64,000 bases of DNA from Symsagittifera roscoffensis. Its lineage: Eukaryota > Xenacoelomorpha > Acoela > Convolutidae. The stretch spans positions 21,750,509-21,814,508 of the forward strand of contig NC_087064.1 of assembly GCF_963678635.1 (NCBI RefSeq), in the 5' to 3' direction. The position numbers and the translations under genes were made by a program. This document shows, piece after piece, positions 10,690 through 20,781 of this stretch. A model generated the notes under the pieces. That model saw only the letters and a list, made by a program, of their open reading frames with translations. It did no database searches and was not told the DNA's origin. Every line of letters starts with the position of its first letter. Position 1 is the first letter of the stretch.

Positions 10690-11053
10690 ACTTGTTAGCC
10701 TTTGGTTTTGTTCGCAAGACCATCGCTTCCAAGTGATCTCTCGTCTCCTTTGAGTTCTTTCTTCTTTGTCCTTCTTCTTTTATCTCCATTCCTCGCAAAT
10801 TTTAATCGTCAATTCCTGGTATCAGTTTGAGCTGTCGGATGAAGTTGGACAGTTCCAACCCCAATGCTTCATCTAGCACTAACATGTGCAATGAACGGCC
10901 CTTGAATCCTCGCATTGCATTCGAGATGTCCGACCATATTGCCGACAATTCCGCCCTAAGTGGTCTTAAGTTCTCAACTTCTATTCTGCGTTTCAGGGCA
11001 GATATATTCACATCATTTTTCCCTTCTGAGAGCAACGTCACCATCGCATACAA
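10690..11053 (-). pseudogene. Conserved cassette block with LDE-x-L-x-x-E-I-S-N motif
   Basis: The open part (11,053-10,802) ends with a LVLDEALGLELSNF run that matches VLDEVLLHEISNL at the start of the plus-strand block (about 58,065). After the stop at 10,802, coding resemblance continues in the minus strand to about 10,690 (RGME, then RRKNSKETR, then LEAMV), matching RGMD, NERKN and LEAMV of the plus copy. The stop is therefore a later mutation. Confidence 0.6.
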
Positions 11054-11156
11054 ACTTCAATCCATCCGGGAGATGTGCATATCCCGGAGATAGTGCAAAC
11101 ACAGCTTTCGGTGTTATTTTCGGGAATGCCCCTTCTTTCAGCGTGTATCCATTATT

Positions 11157-11423
11157 TCACCCATCGATTCGAGGATAACCTTCATCGCTGGCCTTTATCG
11201 CCGTTGTAGGCTCTCTGAGTCTGCTCAGGAAATCCCTACTGTAAAGATGATCGGTTATGCCGGCAAACACGATCGTGATCGGGTTCTTTTCTGTTTGTCG
11301 TTGTATCCCAATCGCCTTTGACACAGACTGCATCAGGTCCAGGTCGATTGCTGCCAGCATTATAACGTCAGGCCAAAAAAGAGACTTGGAGATATGCGCG
11401 ACGTCCAAAATCGCGACTATCAA
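11157..11423 (-). pseudogene. Cassette block with possible second SGNH-like strand (GITDHL)
   Basis: Eighty-eight residues. A hydrophobic beta strand leads into FAGITDHL, reminiscent of the G-x-N/T-D block III of SGNH hydrolases, followed by an Arg-rich helix. No GDS block was found directly upstream, so this could be coincidence. It is in frame with 12,054-12,458. Confidence 0.4.
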
Positions 11424-12053
11424 AATAAATCTTTGCTTTTCTCATTTCCACTTTATCGTACGCCACAGAGATAGTCTCGTCCATCCCACCGTATCTCTGA
11501 AAATTGCCTTCTTGAGTCACCTATTTCGGGTAAGCTGTTTTTTTTTCACGTGAGATGGGGGTGCTCGTACCGGCTTGAACGTTTTCACATGTTGTTCTAT
11601 CGGTGCCCTCGTTGTCAAGAATCTTCCGGGTCTTTATTCTCGATTTCCTTCGCCATGATTCATTTTCACGTCCTGCAAAGGTCTCGCATTAGGTAGACCC
11701 ATTGTGTTGTTCGAGGTCAGTCCCTCTAAATCGGTAAATCTTAAGGCGGTCGTGGAGCTGAAGTTAATGCCAGCTGCTATCAACCAGTCCACACCTGCGA
11801 CTGAGTATAGTCCGTTGACGGATAGCCTCGCTCAATTCAGCATCCTTATGGCATCGGTTGCAAACCTTACCGTCTGAAGGTTCAATTTCATCAGGTCCCG
11901 TTTATAGACATAGTGCCAAGTATGGGAAGGTATGGGCCTCGACCACATCAAAGAGTTTCTGTCTGGTCGTCATTCTTCTCGGCTGGTACTCGTAGTTTCC
12001 GATCTCGTTTCGGATCTCGTTTCCGATCTCGAGGTGCATGATGTCTCCCTTAT
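11424..12053 (-). other. Decayed cassette coding sequence without long frames
   Basis: The minus strand shows short coding-like stretches, for example around 11,640-11,800, but stops occur in every frame. An Arg/Thr-rich imperfect repeat ('gatctcgtttcggatctcg') lies at about 12,000-12,040. Confidence 0.35.
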
Positions 12054-12458
12054 CTAGTTAACAGGTCCTAATCTTCGTCGTAGATGAATGGTCTTTCTTA
12101 CCCGCAGTTCCTCCAGTCGTTCCAGTGCGTCCGTTCTTTGCCGTGGCTCGCTGGAGCTCTGCGGCTTGTAGGTCACGGCTGGGACTGCTCCCAGGCGTCT
12201 GTCTAGGCTGGGGGGGGGGAAGGTTGAGAGTGCCGGTTTATTCGTAGTTTCTTCCTTCTTCAGTACTCCCGTGTCAAAGAGCTCGACCTCCACTTCATCC
12301 AGTTGCTCCTGGAAGACTCGGTCTATCCAGGCTTGTCCTTCTATACTATCAAAGTCGATTCCATCAGTGGTAAGTCTGGCCTGATTCATAGCTCTGAGCT
12401 CATGTTCAATATCCATGAGGATCATCCGTCCAGCATTACGACTCGCCAAATTTCTCAC
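12054..12458 (-). pseudogene. SGNH-hydrolase-like C-terminal part, catalytic His replaced
   Basis: This continues the SGNH-like domain in another frame. Residues 29-38 read LTTDGIDFDS, where SGNH hydrolases have the catalytic Asp-x-x-His block (usually DGxH). At 12,354-12,356 the codon gives Asp instead of His, so the catalytic His is absent in this copy. After about residue 60 the sequence becomes Pro/Ser/Thr-rich, then basic (RRRLG). A helical stretch precedes the DGI motif, as expected. A frame change between 12,458 and 12,509 separates it from the N-terminal part. Confidence 0.65.
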
Positions 12459-12508
12459 TATGTTGTTTCACCTGATAACCCCTTCGTTATGCCTCCTTCC
12501 TGCTGATG

Positions 12509-12973
12509 TCAGCGTTCTCTGCTCATCAGTACGGTGCAGACGGTCAGTACCGCGCACTTGAACTTCTGCCAGAGAATAGTGAATAGGCAAACCATCATCG
12601 ATTCCCACTGTGCCGCATTTTCCTCATCGGAACCTCTGGACACATTGTTTGTCCCTACTAGTATCACTAATTTAGGGATTCCTACTGGGTTCATTAGCTC
12701 CACCTTTCGATATCGCTGGGCTATCGTGGCACCTCCAAAGGCCATCACCGTGGTGATCCAGGAGGTCCTCACGTTTTGAAGAACTCTCACCAAACTGTCA
12801 CCCAGTATCAAATGTGATGTCCCGAGCGGCAGTTGTTGCATATTTTTCGCCGGTCTTGAATTCGAGCGATTAAAGCAGGCTCGCGGTTCCGCATCCGGAA
12901 CTCCAGTAAAGTTATTCTTCACCTGGTTGTTCTTCTGCACATCAAACACTCGGGACACTTTTTCAATCGGCAT
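12509..12973 (-). pseudogene. SGNH/GDSL-hydrolase-like N-terminal part
   Basis: The SGNH fold uses Ser, Gly and Asn plus a later Asp-His pair. Here block I is LILGDSLVRVL (GDS at residues 58-60), a Gly-Gly block with AFGGAT follows (79-83), and block III is LVGTNNVSRG (GTNN at 107-110). Order and spacing fit SGNH esterase-like domains. Such domains are known in ORF1 of CR1-type LINEs; finding one downstream of gypsy-like pol is uncommon. Substrate unknown. The first 50 residues are polar and look unstructured. Confidence 0.75.
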
Positions 12974-13028
12974 CTCTCTTATTTTATTGTTCGGGACTTC
13001 AGAGGTCTTTGCTGTTAACGTGGCATTG

Positions 13029-13358
13029 TCAGCTCACATTTTTTTTCATCGTTTCTTGGGAGAGCTCCACTCTGCCCGTGTCGTCGATTCTTCCATAGGG
13101 TGCAGTCACCCGGAAATATGGCGCAATCCTTTTAGCGACAAGTCGTCCAGCTGTTTCTATCAACTTCCGCACTGTCTGTTCCACGACTGGGTCACCTAGG
13201 GTGTCACTTGGGTCCGAGAGCGTCACTATTCCGGCTGTAGTCGTCGGGGGTCGTACCTCCGTCGTTTGACTTAGTTCGCGAGGCGTAAGGAGCTTCATCG
13301 GGGACTGCCCACGAGGAACATTCCTTGCAGGTATCGCTTTTTCTGCTGCTGTCGTCAA
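13029..13358 (-). pseudogene. Pro/Thr-rich cassette segment upstream of SGNH
   Basis: The segment starts basic and Pro-rich (LLTPREL), then has a D-P-x-x-E-x-x-V-R-x-L pattern and an Arg-rich helix, then acidic residues. It is in the same frame as the coiled-coil block upstream. No family recognised. Confidence 0.45.
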
Positions 13359-13388
13359 CGGCAGCCGTTCCGATCGCTTTTTGTATTC

Positions 13389-13679
13389 TTACCTCAAGCG
13401 TTCTATTTCTTCACTCTGCTTCTTTTTACAACCTTCAAACAGTCTTTCCCACTTTTTTCTGTCTTCCTTCACACTGAGCATAGTCTTAGTCACTTGATCT
13501 AGCTCTCTTCTTGTCTTCTCCAGTTCTTGCATCGTTCCATTTGTCTGAACTTCATCTTCTACTCTCGCCCTCTTTGGTGGCACAGCTGCTCTCAGCTGTG
13601 AACTAGACGAGGCAGCCTCTGTGTCCATATCTTGTTGCATTCTTCCCAGTCCAGGCCTAGGCTTGGTCGGCAGAGGCAT
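13389..13679 (-). pseudogene. Cassette coiled-coil segment
   Basis: Residues about 48-96 show a heptad-like pattern with dense Glu, Lys, Leu and Met (ELEKTRRELDQVTKTM), typical of a coiled coil. The N-terminus is Pro/Ser-rich with a basic PPKRAR patch that could be a nuclear localisation signal. It probably mediates oligomerisation. Confidence 0.55.
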
Positions 13680-13730
13680 CTCGCCTGGTTAGTAGGTCCT
13701 AGAATTCACCACCCAGGCTTGTTCGCCAAG

Positions 13731-14045
13731 TCACTTCCGGAGAGCCGCGTTTCTCCACCTCATTACCCTCATGTTTGGGTGGTCTAGTACTCCTCGTTCT
13801 CCAAATGCGGCCATCAATAAGATTTCCGTGGGGCGGTCCCCACGGTTATCATGCCCTAAGATGTTTATTAAGGCGAACAGCAACAAGACTACATCTAGAT
13901 CCTCCAGAGCGAAGTCTCGATCCATCAGCCGACGATAGATTGCGTCTATCATCGTTCCTACATACGCCTCCCCCAGGTTCATCAGTTCATTCAAATCAAA
14001 GTGTTCCATTTCGTTAGATTCGTTCCTGATTGTCAGTTTGCTCAA
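13731..14045 (-). pseudogene. First block of the accessory cassette (104 residues)
   Basis: The Met at 14,043-14,045 is the first good start after a 350-bp non-coding gap downstream of the macro-like block, so this could be the cassette's own initiator. It is helical and acidic with FALEDLDVVLLLFALINILG as its core. It is in the same frame as the next two blocks (13,679 and 13,358), interrupted by stops. No family recognised. Confidence 0.5.
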
Positions 14046-14396
14046 TTGAAATCTGATGAATAGTTAAATGACCAATCAGGATCTAGAAAAGAGGTCATGA
14101 GTATCCTATTTGTCAACATTACTTCTAATTTTGCATTAAAATTGATTTAAAACAGTCAGATAAAAATATTTTGATCTTAAAATATATTGAAATCAACCTA
14201 TTGCTAAAAATCTTGGAACTTGACCTAAAAATGGACAAACCAATTTTGGATATATTCCATAGATCGTCATTCGGTTATTCTTGGTCACTAACTCCTTCAT
14301 ACCCAGAGTCTTAATAACATAACACGTAACATAACATAACAGACATATCACACACGACACACATTTAGTATGAAGCCTTCGGCATGCAACCTAAAC
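14046..14396. other. Non-coding gap between macro-like block and cassette
   Basis: AT-rich with a short 'aacataacataac' run near 14,320-14,340. No gene. It may have held a promoter or splice signals for the cassette; nothing definite is visible. Confidence 0.4.
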
Positions 14397-14981
14397 TCAG
14401 CCCATACTCAAATAAAATATCTTATGTAAGTATACTTGTATGTTAGTATCAGAAAAAATTACGTGTATCAGAGCATATAGCTCCCGTGTATGCAGTCTTC
14501 CTCGGTTCGGGTCGTATACTGGTAGTGAAAGTTCCTTTACCTTACTTTCCACAAGGAAGTCTCTTAGTCTCGTCAAGGACAAGACCAAGTTTTCCGGGTC
14601 CACATGCCGCTTCTCCGTCGCCCTCATCACCAAGAAGCATAAACACTTTCCTGGTATCTACGAAGCCGCCGGAGGCAAGGCTACTACGCCTCCTATTCCT
14701 GGTCTTTGCTTCCAAATGAATTCTAGGTATTTATATTCTCTCTTAAAATCTGCTGCTAACGCTGTCCTAAAACTTTTGTGCGCTGTGATCGTTATCGCAC
14801 ATTTTCTATTTGTAAGTACAAAATCGCTATCTGTCAATATTATGCTACTTGAGTACTCATTTGGTAGGTTAAAATATGACTCAACTACTCTCCCTATGTC
14901 TAATTCTTTAGGGCCTTCATTTGTTCCTGCTTCTAGGTCACCTGTCTCTCTTGCTATTCTTAGTTTTTTTGTTAATAGTTT
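14397..14981 (-). pseudogene. Macro-domain-like block downstream of pol
   Basis: One minus-strand frame runs from the TAA at 14,982-14,984 to the stop at 14,397, broken only by a TAG at 14,658-14,660. In order it shows a helix (FRTALAADFKREYKYLEF), a Gly-Gly-Val-Val strand with Ala-Leu-Pro-Pro, a CLCFLVMRATEKRH strand, a LVLSLTRLRDFLVE helix, a KELSLPVYDPNRGRL segment, and an Asp-Thr-Asn-Ile-Gln-Val-Tyr-Leu end. This order (hydrophobic strand, 'xKRH' after it, N-L-x-x-S-L helix, then 'LxxP.xD..GRL') matches macro (ADP-ribose-binding) domains, where the usual GCGLGxL is here PVYDPNRGRL. Ligand binding is doubtful. The match is by eye. Confidence 0.55.
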
Positions 14982-15057
14982 TTAGTGTGGGTAAGTCCTG
15001 CCCCCACTCCCCTAACAAAAATATCCATCGAAGTCCCCGTCGATCGCATATCGGAGA

Positions 15058-15714
15058 TTAAATTGAGGTTGGATGCAGGAATGAGTAATTGTTCTTCCTG
15101 GGCAGCCCAAGATGATCATCCCTTTCGGTTTTTATGTATTTCATGCTCTCACGGTCTACATCTTGAATTGTGACATTGGTCTCCTTTGGATCCGACATCT
15201 TTTCGTTCAGCCATTCCAAGACACGCAGATTCTTCAAGTCATGATCGTACGGTTGATGTTGCTCGTCATCGAATTCTACCTCGGGTTTAGACCGGTCATC
15301 GATCCACTCCTCGTTGCGGTCGTCAATTATGTCTAAGTCTTGTGACACGGTTATTTCATCTGGACCCACATATTCTTTCACTATCTTTTTCAGATCTATT
15401 CTGTCCACTACGAAGTCGTCTCCGTAAGGGCTGTACTTCTTTGTGAGTCTTGTTCTGTCACTCTGTCGTGTCTTTATCGTAAAAGGAAGGTCTGGTTCCA
15501 AATTCTTGGGTACCTCCATCTGTTCGGGGTCTTGCCAGTCCGCTTCTGCGTAGGGTAAGGTTTCTTCATTTGCTTCAATCACCTCATTGGGATCCAGGTC
15601 CAGTGGTGGACTTGATCCTTCCTCTATGACTTCATTCCCATCATTCTTTCCCCTGGTGCCCTTCTCATTGACCTCGCAGGCAGGGTCCATCATCAGATAA
15701 TCCCCTTTCTCCAT
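15058..15714 (-). pseudogene. C-terminal extension of pol, highly acidic
   Basis: Two hundred and eighteen residues, very rich in Asp and Glu with conserved-looking Tyr/Pro positions (KKYSPYGDDFVVD). No known domain. It follows the integrase C-terminal domain and ends at TAA 15,058-15,060. Just downstream, in the sense direction, is a purine run (minus of 14,996-15,013), but no TG-initiated LTR follows it, so I do not call it a polypurine tract. Confidence 0.5.
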
Positions 15715-16110
15715 GTCTGCAGGTATACACCAGTCTTCTCTAGATGGGAGTGTGGCTTAATATTTTCGAAGTGAGCGGCTCGGCCGATACTCAGTCTGTT
15801 AAAACGTCCCTCCTGGTGCACTTTTGTAATCATGAACGGTCCGCTCCACTTCTTTGTCAGCTTTTTCCATCTTTTCGGCGGTGTTACGTTTTGAAATACC
15901 CATACGTAGTCTCCTACCGAGTAAGCTTTTGCACCAGCTGCTTTTTTATCGAACCTTTTCCTCTATCTTGCCTGTGCCTGCTCAGTGTTCCGTCTGCACA
16001 AGTCGTTTAGTTCTTGTTGACGTCTAATCACATCCCTTACGTAGACCTGTGGCGATGTTTTCTTTCCCTCATACTCTGGGTAAAATAAAGTCAAGGGCTA
16101 AGACTTCTCG
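15715..16110 (-). pseudogene. Integrase C-terminal GPY/F-like domain
   Basis: Translating the minus strand by eye gives a basic helix (RYRKRFDKKA), a Gly-Asp-Tyr-Val-Trp strand, then KKWSGPFMITKVHQEG and HFENIKPH. This is the GPY/F module at the end of many Ty3/gypsy integrases (here GPF). A frame change and stops are needed, so no continuous frame spans it. Confidence 0.6.
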
Positions 16111-16123
16111 TGTCCGGTTAACA

Positions 16124-16760
16124 TCATGTGTGGACTAACTCCGGTGGTGGTGTGTGTTGCTTGCTGTTGTAAGCTCCCATCACCTGTGGAAGGTACCTGT
16201 CCCAATCGGTTATGTACCTGGAACAATATACTCTCAGGATCGATACCAGCGTCCGATTTTGCCTCTCCACTAAGTCATTTGTCTGGGGATGGTATGTCGT
16301 GGAATGAGCTTGGGCCACCTGAGAGCGTCTCATTAGCTCTTTGGTAAGTTCTCCTACGAAAGCTGTTCCATTGTCCGATTGAAACGTCTTCGGTTAACCA
16401 TGTCTCGCTATCCACTTATTGATTAGATGATCGCATGTCTCTTCTGCTGAGGCAGTTATGCAGGGCACGGGCTGCATATTTCGTGAAGTGATCTATCATA
16501 ACCAGGACCTGATTGTAGCCACTGTCTGTCATACATTTTTTCTGGTGGTCAATCTGCACCACCTCGTTGACTTCAGTTGACTCGAACGACTGCAAAGGAA
16601 ATCGCAATTTCGGTGGATCCTTGACCTGATGACATGACAGACATGCTGTTACTCACTTCTTACATGCCTTCTTCATTCCAGGCCACTCAAAGCGCTTCAG
16701 AATCCTTCGGTATATTTTGTGAATTCCCTGTTGGCCCATCTGATCATGCGAATAAAAGTT
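16124..16760 (-). pseudogene. Integrase (zinc-binding and DDE catalytic core)
   Basis: Strand transferase of an LTR element. The N-terminal HHCC-type zinc finger is visible at about 16,750-16,640: H-x3-MGQQGIHK, later CLSCH, with a stop before the second half. The catalytic Asp motif VQIDHQK lies near 16,550, then VMIDHFTKYA; DNG follows near 16,370 and the conserved THPQT-like YHPQTND plus LVERQNR, with the catalytic Glu, near 16,300-16,270. Frames change between 16,416 and 16,333. The D, D and E positions are all recognisable. The Gly usual after 'QTN' is Asp here. Confidence 0.8.
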
Positions 16761-17772
16761 TTGTCGAATAGAATTGCGGCAACACTATCGCGTTATATTT
16801 GTACAGAACTTTGTCTTCTTTTCTCCTCTTAGAAGCCACGATGCTCGAGTTTCTGTCTGAGTAGGTGTAAATTCCTGAATTCCTCGAGTTGTCATCAATG
16901 GAAGAGTCTGCGACGGAACACGTTTCTTTTTCGGGATCAGTTTTATGCGCACTGCTCATCCATCTTAACAAACTTTTATCCTCCCCTTGAACTTTTCCCT
17001 CTACACCTGATTCCCCGGACAAAATTTTTTGTCCCGGGTCTTGTTGATCAACTCGCCTGTTCTCTTCAACGTCCTTCTCCCTGGACAAACTTTCTTGCCA
17101 CAGGTTTTGTTCAGCTTCTTCACCTTTCTGATCCTGATTCTCAAAGGTAACGGTTTTCCTTTGTGTCCCCTTCACCCGTTCTTTTCGTTTGTATGATGTA
17201 CTCGTCGAGACGTTTTGGGGCATCGAGGATACTAGTTGCTGAACTATCGTCCTACAATCCCTTTCATTTTCTTTGTGTTGACGTCTTGGTGGCTTAATCT
17301 TTACTTTCTCACTGACTGTTAGCGATGCCATGGCTGCTGCCCACTCGGGGTCATCTCTAGTAACTTCACTCTCCAATAGTCCAACCAGCATCCGCGTCAC
17401 TTGTGGTGTGACCTGCACCATTTTATCCATCAATGAGAGGCGGCTGTTTATACTCATACGAGAGAGTTCCTGTTGGACCAGGTTCGAACGTAGCAACAAA
17501 TCCAAAGGCACCGGGTCATTTTCTGATAAGATTTTTATTTCTGCTACTTTTTCCACTGGTAACTCGGGCTGTCCCGGAATTGGATGTCCACATTTGTCCA
17601 ACCATCTCGTCAAGGGTAGCGCTTCATAAGTTTCGTTGTTCAGAAACGAGAACTCTTCCTTGATTTCTGCCTGATTGGCTTGCTTCTGTTCCAGTCTTTC
17701 ATAAAACTCACTCTTCTTGCTGAGGCTATCAGCATTTTGGTGTTTTTCACGCATGCTGTGCTTGATTATCAT
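16744..17772 (-). pseudogene. RNase H end plus unusually long linker before integrase
   Basis: A 342-residue open frame. Residues 10-20 read KHQNADSLSKK, the conserved 'HxNADxLSR' closing motif of gypsy RNase H. The remaining 320 residues are mostly charged (Glu, Lys, Gln, Ser), with SLTVSEKVKIKPPRR and a KRKER patch, and no known fold. Gypsy elements usually have a shorter connection here, so this is an expanded tether. It is one of the longest intact frames in the element. Confidence 0.7.
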
Positions 17773-17799
17773 GTGGTAGCCGTCTAACCTGACTATCCA

Positions 17800-17985
17800 C
17801 CGACCAAATTAGCTCTTATCCATCGAGTACGTCTTCAACCAGGATAACGCTCTATTGTCCGTAGCTTAAAGGGAGCGCTCCCTAAGTATGCGCGGTACTT
17901 CTTCACGAATGTGACCACTGCAATCATTTCTGCTTTTGGTGCACCATATTTCATTTCAGTGTCACTCAAACACTTTACTGCCATA
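17800..17985 (-). pseudogene. RNase H middle part in another frame
   Basis: Just after the RT/RNase H frame ends at 17,962, an overlapping minus frame reads GAPKAEMIAVV, then KKYRAYLG and FKLR. These are classic RNase H residues of gypsy pol (the Glu of 'KxE' is catalytic). A one-base frameshift and a second indel before RALSWLKTYS link it to the next frame. This shows directly that pol is disrupted. Confidence 0.65.
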
Positions 17986-19125
17986 TGCAATGGGACGGAG
18001 AACTGTTCTCCCATTCCACTCTTGCTCCTGATGCAGTATTCGTGAGATGGCTACTACTGATGCATCAGTGTCAAGAACGTACATGCCCTTCTCTGTAGGC
18101 ATACCTAGCACTGGCGCCTCGCACAGTTCCCTCTTTATGTTCTCGAAGGCAGCTTGAGCTTCTTTGCTCCATTTGAACTTCTTTCCTTTGTTGCGCATCA
18201 GTTTCTGCACGGGGTACACCTTGTCTGCGTATCCTTTTATGAAATCACGGTAGTAGTTGGCAAACCCCAGGAAGCTCATGAGTTGTGTGTCCGTTCTGGG
18301 GGCCTTCCATGTTAACACGGTCTCGACTGCTTCCGGGTCCGTCCTTTTGACATGTCTGTCCACAATTCTTCCCAGGTACTCGATTGATTCTCTAAGGATT
18401 TCACATTTCGATGGTTTGCATTTCATGCAATCAAAGACCTCATCGAATCGATAAATGTGGTCTGCCAAGGTTGGTGTCGCTATGACGTCATCCACGTAAC
18501 ACATCACAAGATTCCCATACTTCTTCGTTACTTTGGTCAAAGCCTGAGCCGTTAGTCTTTGAAAGGTCGCCGTTGCGTTGCATTAATCTAAGGACATCCT
18601 CTTCCACTGGTACAACCCCAATTCACATACGAATCCGGTCTTTTCTCTGTCCTTCTTCCGCAGAGTGACCTGCCATAAGGCAGAACCCAAGTCCAGTGAG
18701 GTGAAGAACTTGGCGTCGCCAAGTTTCGAGAGGCTCTCGTCTATTCGCGGTATCGCGTACGCATCTTTTATTGTCACTGCGTTCAGGTAACGAAAGTCGC
18801 AACAAAATCTAAGCTGACCCCCTTTCTTTTTGGCATTGACAACCCCACAAGCCCAAGGCAATTTCGAGGGTTCTATCATGTCATATTCGAGTAATATTTC
18901 TATTTCCGCTCGGCATACTTCCGATTTATGAGGCCTCATTCGTCTTAGGTCTTCCCTATGAGGAATGCCGCCTTCCTCTTTTTCTATTTCGTATTTGACA
19001 AAGTTGCAACTACCGATATCCGCCTTATATTTTGAAAATACCTCCGCGTTTCGATTTAAAACCGTCCTCAATACTTCAAAATCTCCCTCAACAAGTTTCC
19101 CTCTCAAGTGTTCTATCTCCGGCAA
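17962..19125 (-). pseudogene. Reverse transcriptase and start of RNase H
   Basis: The element's polymerase. In order: LPWACGVVNAKKKGG, FCCDFRYLNAVT, YAIPRIDESL, FFTSLDLGSALWQV, the palm box YVDD at 18,487-18,498, FLGFANYYRDFI (connection) and VLDTDAS (RNase H, first catalytic Asp). All are standard Ty3/gypsy blocks. One in-frame TAA at 18,583-18,585 falls exactly where 'MPFGLCNA' is expected (here MSLD-stop-CNA), so this core block is mutated. The frame is otherwise continuous from 19,125 to 17,962. Confidence 0.9.
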
Positions 19126-19264
19126 AACCAGTTTGTCGGATTCTTGGATTCTTATTCGTATGACGAGAGGCGTTCCGGAAAATTCGAGCAGCTCGACAAG
19201 CCGTCATACGTCTAGGATTTCATTTAAAACTGTTTATTATTGGATATAATTTCATTAATTTTCC

Positions 19265-20007
19265 TCAAAATGATTCGGCATGATTCGGGCAGTCTTTCAC
19301 GATATATCTTTTACGATATAAATTTTGTGTGTCCTCATAGTCGGCCTTCATCGGCAAAGCGTCACCAAGTTCCTTTCCACGCTGGATCGAAACCGTGGTG
19401 TCCATTGTGTTCAATAACACACTGCACACAGTCCGTTTCGTGTTACTGAAAAGCTCCGGCCTAAAATCACCGAGACTATTTGGGTTGGGTACCAGACGAA
19501 CCTGTTTACTATCCTTTAACGACTTTAAATTTCGCATCCTAAAAATTGCTACTATAACTTGTCCCGGCTGAATTTTTTTTCTATCTAAAAAAAATGGCAC
19601 CTTGTTTTCATCAGTTATTATTCTATCAATTGGTCTCTTAACATACTTCCGGTCCGGGTTTCTAATCATTATTAGGCCGTTGTTCAAGTCAATCATCACA
19701 TCGAAATTTCTGACGAAATCACGGCCCACGATGAATTGGTCTGAGTCGCTTAAGTTCTCTACCACCAGGAAGCTCAACCAAAGATCCCGTCCTACCATGT
19801 GAAGGACGTTATTGGTGTTCTTCCGTCTACGTAGATTGCTCTGCGGTTGGTGGCCGCTAATCTGAGGTTCGTCAGAATTAAATCTTCCCTCGTGAAGTCC
19901 ATGCTTTCCCATGTCTTTATTGGCATCACGCTTACCACTGCTCCTGTATCCAGAAGTCGTGTCACTCCGATTTTCATCCCGTATGTGTCTAGCAGATGTG
20001 CAGTCAC
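19265..20007 (-). pseudogene. Aspartic protease and following pol segment
   Basis: The frame starting at 20,007 holds LLDTGAVVSVMP, the DTG catalytic motif (Asp codon at 19,948-19,950), followed by ATNRRAIYVDG. Near 19,800 the frame shifts, and the second part (down to 19,265) has a LVV strand and an FIVGRDFVRNFDVMID segment that fits the protease flap-to-end region (I-I/L-G-x-D). It cleaves the Gag-Pol precursor in intact elements. It is broken here by the frameshift. Confidence 0.8.
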
Positions 20008-20351
20008 ATCTGCCTCGTACCCAAATGTACCGCATTTTGCTCCATCATAGCATCATGGCCGATTCTACGTACTTTAAGTTCTTCCTGACCCAAATAGATC
20101 CGCCCTCTTTTGTCACTATCTGTTTTGACGTAGGTCCCAGTATAGATACTGATCCCGTCCACGTTCAAAATCACCTGGCGCCCGTGGAGTTTCGTAGCGC
20201 CCGTGGAGTTTTTTATTCGAGGGCCAACCGTTGTCAACAACGCTCGCACCGCGGTTGACTCAGTGTGAGGCTCTTCCTGTCTCAGATAATCTGCTTTTGT
20301 ATCTAAATAAATCATAGTGAACTCTGAGGGTTCACTTAGATTCCTGATCAT
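20004..20351 (-). pseudogene. Gag-pol segment upstream of the protease
   Basis: One hundred and fifteen residues with beta-like, basic character (GRQVILNVDGISIYTGTYV). It overlaps the protease frame by a few bases. It could be the N-terminal part of a protease-associated domain. No family recognised. Confidence 0.4.
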
Positions 20352-20374
20352 CTGATGTACCGCAACTGAAATTA

Positions 20375-20781
20375 TTGATTGTATTCAGCTTCCTTGCGGC
20401 ACCATGCCGAACGTATGACCGGAGATCACGTTTAGTTTCATGCTCGATTTGCTTGATGCTTTCGTTTCCTCAACCTGCGATGTCTCAAAGGCGTTTAGTT
20501 TTTCCTGAGTTTTCTAATTCTCTATTTCGAGCTTCACCTTTTGTTCGATCTCCTTCGTCACCAATTCCTGATGGACTCTGTATAAGGCACCTCTTGCTGT
20601 TGCCTTATAGTCGATTTTGAAATTGTCTGCCGCAGTCACCGGTCCCCGGTTCACGTATCACTTCCGTTATTGCCTGTGCCTGCATGTTCTTTGTTGCCAG
20701 CTTTTACAGTTTCTCCTTTCTGCGTGCCTCCGCTTCACTCAACAGGCACGCCTTGCTGGCTTTCACACCCGATGAAGCTTC
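20375..20781 (-). other. Gag-pol junction region without a clear frame
   Basis: The minus strand looks coding-like in short stretches but has stops in all frames. It sits between the zinc knuckles and the pre-protease segment. Confidence 0.35.

Noticed and set aside
14440-14985. 181-residue plus-strand open frame
   Set aside because: It lies antisense to the macro-like block, which has motif support; the plus frame shows no domain.
14996-15013. Purine run (minus strand) as polypurine tract and element end
   Set aside because: No TG-initiated LTR follows; coding-like sequence continues in the sense direction.
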